This document shows, piece after piece, positions 52,210 through 55,586 of a stretch of 55,586 nt of DNA. The first letter of the stretch is position 1; each line of letters begins with the position of its first letter. The translations under genes were made by a program, and so were the position numbers. The notes under the pieces were generated by a model. It did not search any database. It was not told where the DNA came from and worked only from the letters and a program-made list of their open reading frames with translations. This stretch comes from an uncultured Bacteroidia bacterium. GTDB taxonomy: Bacteria > Bacteroidota > Bacteroidia > Bacteroidales > F082. Where the stretch lies: NCBI GenBank assembly GCA_902799345.1, contig CADBZW010000024.1, forward strand, positions 1 through 55,586, given 5' to 3'.

Positions 52210-52406
52210 TCGTCGTTTTTCTTTTCTTTGTCTTCCTTGATTTCAGGCTCTTCCGCGCCGTTCATGCCGTCCTTGAAGCTCTTCACGCCTTTGCCCAAGC
52301 CCTTCATCAGCTCCGGGATTTTGCGACCACCAAATAGTATTAGGATAAGTAAGGCGATTATGAGTATTTCATATCCGTGAAGTCCGCCCAGTAATAATAA
52401 TTGCAT
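52206..52406 (-). CDS. tatA: Twin-arginine translocase subunit TatA
   Basis: 66 aa: one membrane helix (about 12-27), then the FGGRKIPELMKGLGKGVKSF amphipathic helix and a charged tail, all diagnostic for TatA/TatE. The ATG at 52406 is used because the longer frame upstream covers both divergent promoters. Its stop overlaps the tatC start. Confidence 0.95.
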   Translation of the reverse strand: MQLLLLGGLHGYEILIIALLILILFGGRKIPELMKGLGKGVKSFKDGMNGAEEPEIKEDKEKKNDE

Positions 52407-52436
52407 ATTATTGATGTTTAATTGGTTTAAAAACTG

Positions 52437-52444
52437 CAAAATTA
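52437..52444 (-). promoter_or_regulatory. -7 box of the tatA operon
   Basis: The minus strand reads TAATTTTG, 30 bp upstream of the tatA ATG. Confidence 0.65.
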
Positions 52445-52535
52445 GCAAAAAGATGGTTTTTGACAAATGTTTCGTCTCAGATTCGAAACTTTTACATTTT
52501 TCTGCAATTTTTTGTTGCGGAAAAAGAAAAAGTTG

Positions 52536-52543
52536 TACTTTTG
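52536..52543 (+). promoter_or_regulatory. -7 box of rpsU
   Basis: TACTTTTG followed by CAG, with TTTG at 52511-52514 as a candidate -33 element (21-nt spacer). Confidence 0.7.
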
Positions 52544-52598
52544 CAGCCTCAAAAATCAACCATAGTATTAACAATTTAAAAGAAGGAAGTGTTTTAAA

Positions 52599-52796
52599 AT
52601 GATTATTGTTCCTGTAAAAGAAGGCGAAAGCATCGACAGAGCTTTGAAGCGCTACAAGAGAAAGTATGAAAAGACTGGCGTCGTGAAGGAATTGCGTAAA
52701 CGCCAACAGTTCACCAAGCCCTCCGTCATCAAGCGTGCACAGCTGATGAAGGCCATCTATGTCCAGAAACTCCGTGAGGCTGAAGAGAATATGTAA
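52599..52796 (+). CDS. rpsU: Ribosomal protein S21
   Basis: 65 aa small-subunit protein. MIIVPVKEGESIDRALKRYK is the typical Bacteroidota S21 start, followed by the basic helical body. S21 lies near the anti-Shine-Dalgarno region of 16S rRNA; Bacteroidota ribosomes hide the anti-SD there, which agrees with the missing SD sequences in this window. Ends at the long hairpin 52830-52876. Confidence 0.97.
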   Translation: MIIVPVKEGESIDRALKRYKRKYEKTGVVKELRKRQQFTKPSVIKRAQLMKAIYVQKLREAEENM

Positions 52797-52829
52797 TTCG
52801 CCCGCTTAGGAAAATAATTTTTTTAAGCT

Positions 52830-52876
52830 AACTTCGCCGTGAATTGGTAATTTATTACTAATTTTACGGCGAAGTT
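52830..52876 (+). terminator. rpsU terminator abutting the recombinase start
   Basis: Outer arms of 11 bp (52830-52840 and 52866-52876), with further pairing inside, then TCTTTTT and directly the ATG of the next gene at 52884. Confidence 0.8.
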
Positions 52877-52883
52877 TCTTTTT

Positions 52884-53759
52884 ATGCTCATCGACCAGTT
52901 CATAGCATACATCCAGGCAGAGAAGCGTTTCTCGCCGCTGACCGTCGGAGCCTACCAACGCGACATGGAACAGTTTGCAGCTTTCCTGAAAGAGGATTTT
53001 GAGCTCGACGACCTCACCCGTGTGAAGACCACCATGGTGAAATCGTATGTCGTCAAGCTGAAAGAGGACGGGCTGGTCAACCGAAGCATCAACCGTAAGA
53101 TCTCCACGCTGCGCACCTTTTATAAATACTGCCTGCGCGAGGGCCTCGTCGAGAAGTCGCCCACGACGGGTGTCAAGGCGCTGAAGCTGCCCAAGACCCT
53201 CGTCAAGTTCGTCACCGAGTCTGATATTAATAAGGTGTCGTTTCCCGACGACGACGATTTCGCCACCTGCCGCGACCATCTGCTCTTCGAGCTGTTGTAT
53301 CAGACGGGCATGCGTCAGGCCGAGTTGCGCGGTTTGCATGACGCCGATGTCGACAGGGTGGCCATGCAGCTGAAAGTTCACGGCAAACGCAATAAAGACC
53401 GTTTTGTGCCGTTATCATCGCAGATGATAAAGCTGATAGAACGATACCAAGCCCTGCGCGACGCCGCCTTTGATGTGCGTGCCGACCGTTTGCTCCTCAA
53501 CGACAAAGGGGAGGAGATGTCGCCCTCGTACGTATATAATAAGGTGCATCGTATGCTGGAAGGCGTCACCACGCTGAAGCAGAAAAGCCCGCACGTGCTG
53601 CGCCACACCTTCGCCACGCATCTCTTGGACGAGGGCGCCAGCCTGGTGGCGATACAGAAGCTGCTTGGGCACGAAGACCTGGCCACGACTCAGATCTATG
53701 CTCACAACACGATAGAACAACTAAAGAAAATCCATAAACAAGCCCACCCGAAAGGGTGA
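52884..53759 (+). CDS. XerC/D-type tyrosine recombinase
   Basis: 291 aa. N-terminal SAM-like domain and catalytic domain with R144 (TGMRQAEL), the HGKRNKDR Lys, H237 and R240 (HVLRHTFATHLL), H263 (LLGHEDL) and Y272 (TTQIYAH): the complete tyrosine-recombinase set. The length fits chromosomal XerC/XerD, which resolve dimers at dif, rather than larger phage integrases. The ATG is 7 bp past a terminator stem with no visible SD, so expression may depend on read-through or on refolding of that hairpin. Confidence 0.9.
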   Translation: MLIDQFIAYIQAEKRFSPLTVGAYQRDMEQFAAFLKEDFELDDLTRVKTTMVKSYVVKLKEDGLVNRSINRKISTLRTFYKYCLREGLVEKSPTTGVKALKLPKTLVKFVTESDINKVSFPDDDDFATCRDHLLFELLYQTGMRQAELRGLHDADVDRVAMQLKVHGKRNKDRFVPLSSQMIKLIERYQALRDAAFDVRADRLLLNDKGEEMSPSYVYNKVHRMLEGVTTLKQKSPHVLRHTFATHLLDEGASLVAIQKLLGHEDLATTQIYAHNTIEQLKKIHKQAHPKG

Positions 53760-53779
53760 CCAAAAGAAAGGAGTTTATT

Positions 53780-54118
53780 ATGAAAGTCATGATCAATTCA
53801 GTTCACTTCAAGGCTGACCAAAAACTTGAAGACTTCATCACGCAGAAAGTGGAAAAGCTTCAAAAACTTGAAGACTTCATCACGCAGAAAGTGGAAAAGC
53901 TTTGCGCCAAGCACAGCGATGTGATCAGTGCCGAAGTTGCCCTGAAACTCGACAACACCGACACGCCGGAGAACAAGATTGCCGACATCCGCCTTGTGTT
54001 GCGTGGCGACGACCTCTTTGCCAGCAAGCAAAGCAAGTCGTTTGAGGAATCCGTCGACGAATGCGTCGATGCATTGAAGAAACAACTCGAAAAATACAAG
54101 GGCAAAACCACCAAGTGA
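53780..54118 (+). CDS. Ribosome hibernation factor (HPF/RaiA) with a 42-bp duplication
   Basis: 112 aa, short HPF-type protein that binds the 30S decoding site in stationary phase. Residues QKLEDFITQKVEKL occur twice in a row because 53819-53860 is perfectly repeated at 53861-53902. Without the second copy the length would be 98 aa, normal for short HPF. The insertion lengthens helix 1 by 14 residues, an even number of turns, so the fold might tolerate it. An AAAGGAG sequence 7 bp before the ATG is a rare SD here. It starts 20 bp after the recombinase gene. Confidence 0.9.
   Translation: MKVMINSVHFKADQKLEDFITQKVEKLQKLEDFITQKVEKLCAKHSDVISAEVALKLDNTDTPENKIADIRLVLRGDDLFASKQSKSFEESVDECVDALKKQLEKYKGKTTK
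53819..53902 (+). repeat. Perfect tandem duplication, two 42-bp units
   Basis: 53819-53860 and 53861-53902 are identical and in frame inside the hibernation factor gene. Confidence 0.95.
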
Positions 54119-54156
54119 CCCCTGTCGGTTGAACCGTTCAACCCCATTGACAACAC

Positions 54157-54185
54157 GAAGCCGGCCTCGAAGCGAGGCTGGCTTC
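54157..54185 (+). terminator. Terminator after the hibernation factor gene
   Basis: 13-bp GC-rich arms with one G-U pair, AAG loop, then TTTTA. Confidence 0.85.
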
Positions 54186-54280
54186 TTTTATGGCTTAAAA
54201 ACGGAATTATTTATAATGCTGATTTTCAACAATATAACAATATTTCAAGAATTTTTTTCGAAAAAAAAGCAGAAAACGCA

Positions 54281-54310
54281 TTGTCAATTGGAGAAAAGTT
54301 TCTATTTTTG
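54281..54310 (+). promoter_or_regulatory. Promoter of the tRNA-tuf transcript
   Basis: TTG at 54281-54283, a 19-nt spacer, and TATTTTTG at 54303-54310, 58 bp before the first tRNA. Confidence 0.75.
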
Positions 54311-54368
54311 CACACCTTTTCTGAGGGAAAGGGACGGCGAAAAGAAGCCGACAGTTCTTTTACATCAT

Positions 54369-54441
54369 GCCGGTATAACTCAGTTGGTAGAGTAGCTGAT
54401 TTGTAATCAGCCTGTCGGCGGTTCGAGTCCGTCTACCGGCT
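54369..54441 (+). tRNA. tRNA-Thr (TGT)
   Basis: Acceptor GCCGGTA/TACCGGC, anticodon loop TTTGTAA giving TGT. No encoded CCA. Confidence 0.95.
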
Positions 54442-54452
54442 CAGTTAATACT

Positions 54453-54534
54453 GGGGGAGTCGCATAGTGGCAATTGCAACAGACTGTAAATCTGTCCGGG
54501 TATCCGTTCGGTGGTTCGAGTCCACCCTCCCCCA
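54453..54534 (+). tRNA. tRNA-Tyr (GTA)
   Basis: Acceptor GGGGGAG/CTCCCCC, anticodon loop CTGTAAA giving GTA, and a long variable arm as usual for bacterial tRNA-Tyr. Confidence 0.95.
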
Positions 54535-54549
54535 CAGTCAAGCGGACAA

Positions 54550-54622
54550 GCGGAAGTAGCTCATTTGGCAGAGCGAAAGCCTTCCAAGCTTTAGGTGGCG
54601 GGTTCGAGCCCCGTCTTCCGCT
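54550..54622 (+). tRNA. tRNA-Gly (TCC)
   Basis: Acceptor GCGGAAG/CTTCCGC, anticodon loop CTTCCAA giving TCC. Confidence 0.95.
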
Positions 54623-54637
54623 CAGATGAACAAACAA

Positions 54638-54709
54638 GCCGATGTAGCTCAGCGGTAGAGCACTTCCTTGGTAAGGAAGGGGTCGGGAGTTCAATTCTCC
54701 CCATCGGCT
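54638..54709 (+). tRNA. tRNA-Thr (GGT)
   Basis: Acceptor GCCGATG/CATCGGC, anticodon loop TTGGTAA giving GGT. It is 46 bp before tuf; Thr-Tyr-Gly-Thr-tuf is a widespread conserved order. Confidence 0.95.
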
Positions 54710-54755
54710 CGATTTTTTATGGATAAGAGTTCATAACCTTAAATAGAAAAGTAAA

Positions 54756-55586
54756 ATGGCAAAAGAAAAATTCGAAAGAACTAAACCGCACGTCAACATT
54801 GGTACGATCGGCCACGTTGACCACGGTAAGACCACTTTGACCGCTGCTATCACCCTGCACCTTGCTAAGAAGGGTCTGTCAGAGGTCAAGAGCTTTGACT
54901 CCATCGACTCCGCTCCGGAAGAGAAGGAGAGAGGTATCACCATCAACACCGCTCACGTCGAATATCAGACTGAGAAGCGTCACTACGCTCACGTCGACTG
55001 CCCCGGCCACGCTGACTATGTGAAGAACATGGTTACCGGTGCTGCTCAGATGGACGGTGCTATCATCGTTGTCGCCGCCACCGACGGTCCCATGCCTCAA
55101 ACCCGTGAGCACATCCTGCTCGCTCGTCAGGTTGGTGTGCCGCGCCTCGTGGTGTTCCTGAACAAGTGCGACCTTGTTGACGATGAAGAGTTGCTGGAGT
55201 TGGTTGAGATGGAAATCCGCGACCTCCTTGGCAAGTATGAATTCGATGCCGAGAACACGCCTATCATCCGTGGCTCTGCTCTGGGTGCTCTGAACGATGA
55301 CCCGAAGTGGACTCCCGCCATCGATCAACTGATGGACGCTTGCGACACTTGGATTCCCGAACCTCAGCGTGCCATTGACAAGCCGTTCCTGATGCCTATC
55401 GAGGACGTGTTCTCCATCACTGGCCGTGGTACCGTTGCTACCGGTCGTATCGAGACTGGTGTCATCCACGTTGGTGACCCCGTCGATATCCTCGGTATGG
55501 GTGCTGAGAAGCTGAAGTCAGTCGTTACCGGTGTGGAAATGTTCCGCAAGATTTTGGACGAAGGCGAAGCTGGCGATAACGCTGGT
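54756..55586 (+). CDS. tuf: Elongation factor Tu (partial, runs off the window)
   Basis: First 277 residues of EF-Tu, the GTPase that brings aminoacyl-tRNA to the ribosome. G1 GHVDHGKTT (19-27), the switch I region [13 protein letters not shown]3 DCPGHADY, G4 NKCD and the start of domain 2 ([20 protein letters not shown]). The frame is open to the last base. Cotranscription with the four upstream tRNAs is likely, as no terminator intervenes. Confidence 0.97.
   Translation, partial: MAKEKFERTKPHVNIGTIGHVDHGKTTLTAAITLHLAKKGLSEVKSFDSIDSAPEEKERGITINTAHVEYQTEKRHYAHVDCPGHADYVKNMVTGAAQMDGAIIVVAATDGPMPQTREHILLARQVGVPRLVVFLNKCDLVDDEELLELVEMEIRDLLGKYEFDAENTPIIRGSALGALNDDPKWTPAIDQLMDACDTWIPEPQRAIDKPFLMPIEDVFSITGRGTVATGRIETGVIHVGDPVDILGMGAEKLKSVVTGVEMFRKILDEGEAGDNAG

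Noticed and set aside
52407-52706. N-terminal extension of TatA
   Set aside because: It runs through both divergent promoters; TatA begins directly with its membrane helix.

Overview
The window comes from a member of the Bacteroidota, most likely an uncultured host-associated Bacteroidales. Three things show this. Many genes have the phylum's TAnnTTTG -7 promoter box just upstream and lack a Shine-Dalgarno sequence. Five secreted proteases end in a type IX secretion (T9SS) sorting domain. The core genes (valS, dnaA, rpsU, tuf, queFCDE, tsaC) are Bacteroidota-like. The gene content points to a protein- and peptide-degrading lifestyle: a gingipain-type C25 protease, four tandem subtilisins, a Ctp protease, a bleomycin-hydrolase-like C1B peptidase, a dipeptidyl peptidase IV and two POT-family peptide transporters. 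Together these would turn extracellular protein into di- and tripeptides and import them.

Layout. 1-8.4 kb, minus strand: gingipain-like protease, Ctp protease, Sel1-repeat membrane protein, TsaC-like tRNA modification enzyme, glycosyltransferase. 8.5-11.9 kb, plus strand: an operator-like array with a 33-bp period, a small membrane protein, a broken VWA-domain membrane protein, slyD. 11.85-14.58 kb, accessory: three stacked hairpins, a long leader rich in base pairing, a small ORF, a FISUMP-type lipoprotein whose C-terminus looks like a diversified region, and a toxin-antitoxin pair flanked by direct repeats of the valS 3' end. 14.6-20.5 kb: valS, a POT transporter, an AAA-14/DUF4143 ATPase whose promoter is embedded in four repeats spaced exactly 33 bp apart. 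20.8-23.1 kb: a strongly folded candidate RNA heading an operon of a small repeat protein, two DUF4230 proteins and a small membrane protein. 23.1-24.0 kb: a frameshifted WYL regulator. 24.2-31.5 kb: four T9SS subtilisins in A-B-A'-B' order. 31.6-36 kb: second POT transporter and queF-queC-queD-queE (preQ1 synthesis). 36-41.3 kb, minus strand: RsmI-like methyltransferase, dnaA, EamA transporter with a YigZ-family protein, aminotransferase. 41.4-47.3 kb: C1B peptidase, two tRNA-Val genes, DPP IV, an ECF sigma operon, an outer-membrane barrel. 47.4-52.4 kb, minus strand: tatA-tatC, a NapH/NapG-like iron-sulfur fusion protein, a Tat-exported aldo/keto reductase lipoprotein and a CDF transporter, so Tat machinery lies beside probable Tat substrates. 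52.5-55.6 kb, plus strand: rpsU, a XerC-like recombinase, a hibernation factor with an internal tandem duplication, four tRNAs and the start of tuf.

The signals best worth pursuing are the folded RNA at 20918-21052, the two independent 33-bp-period arrays, the valS-end-flanked toxin-antitoxin cassette, and palindromic repeats that have overwritten the C-termini of TatC and QueF. Two frameshifts and the tandem duplication could be real or assembly errors. Structure calls come from pairing by eye; no folding program or database search was run.
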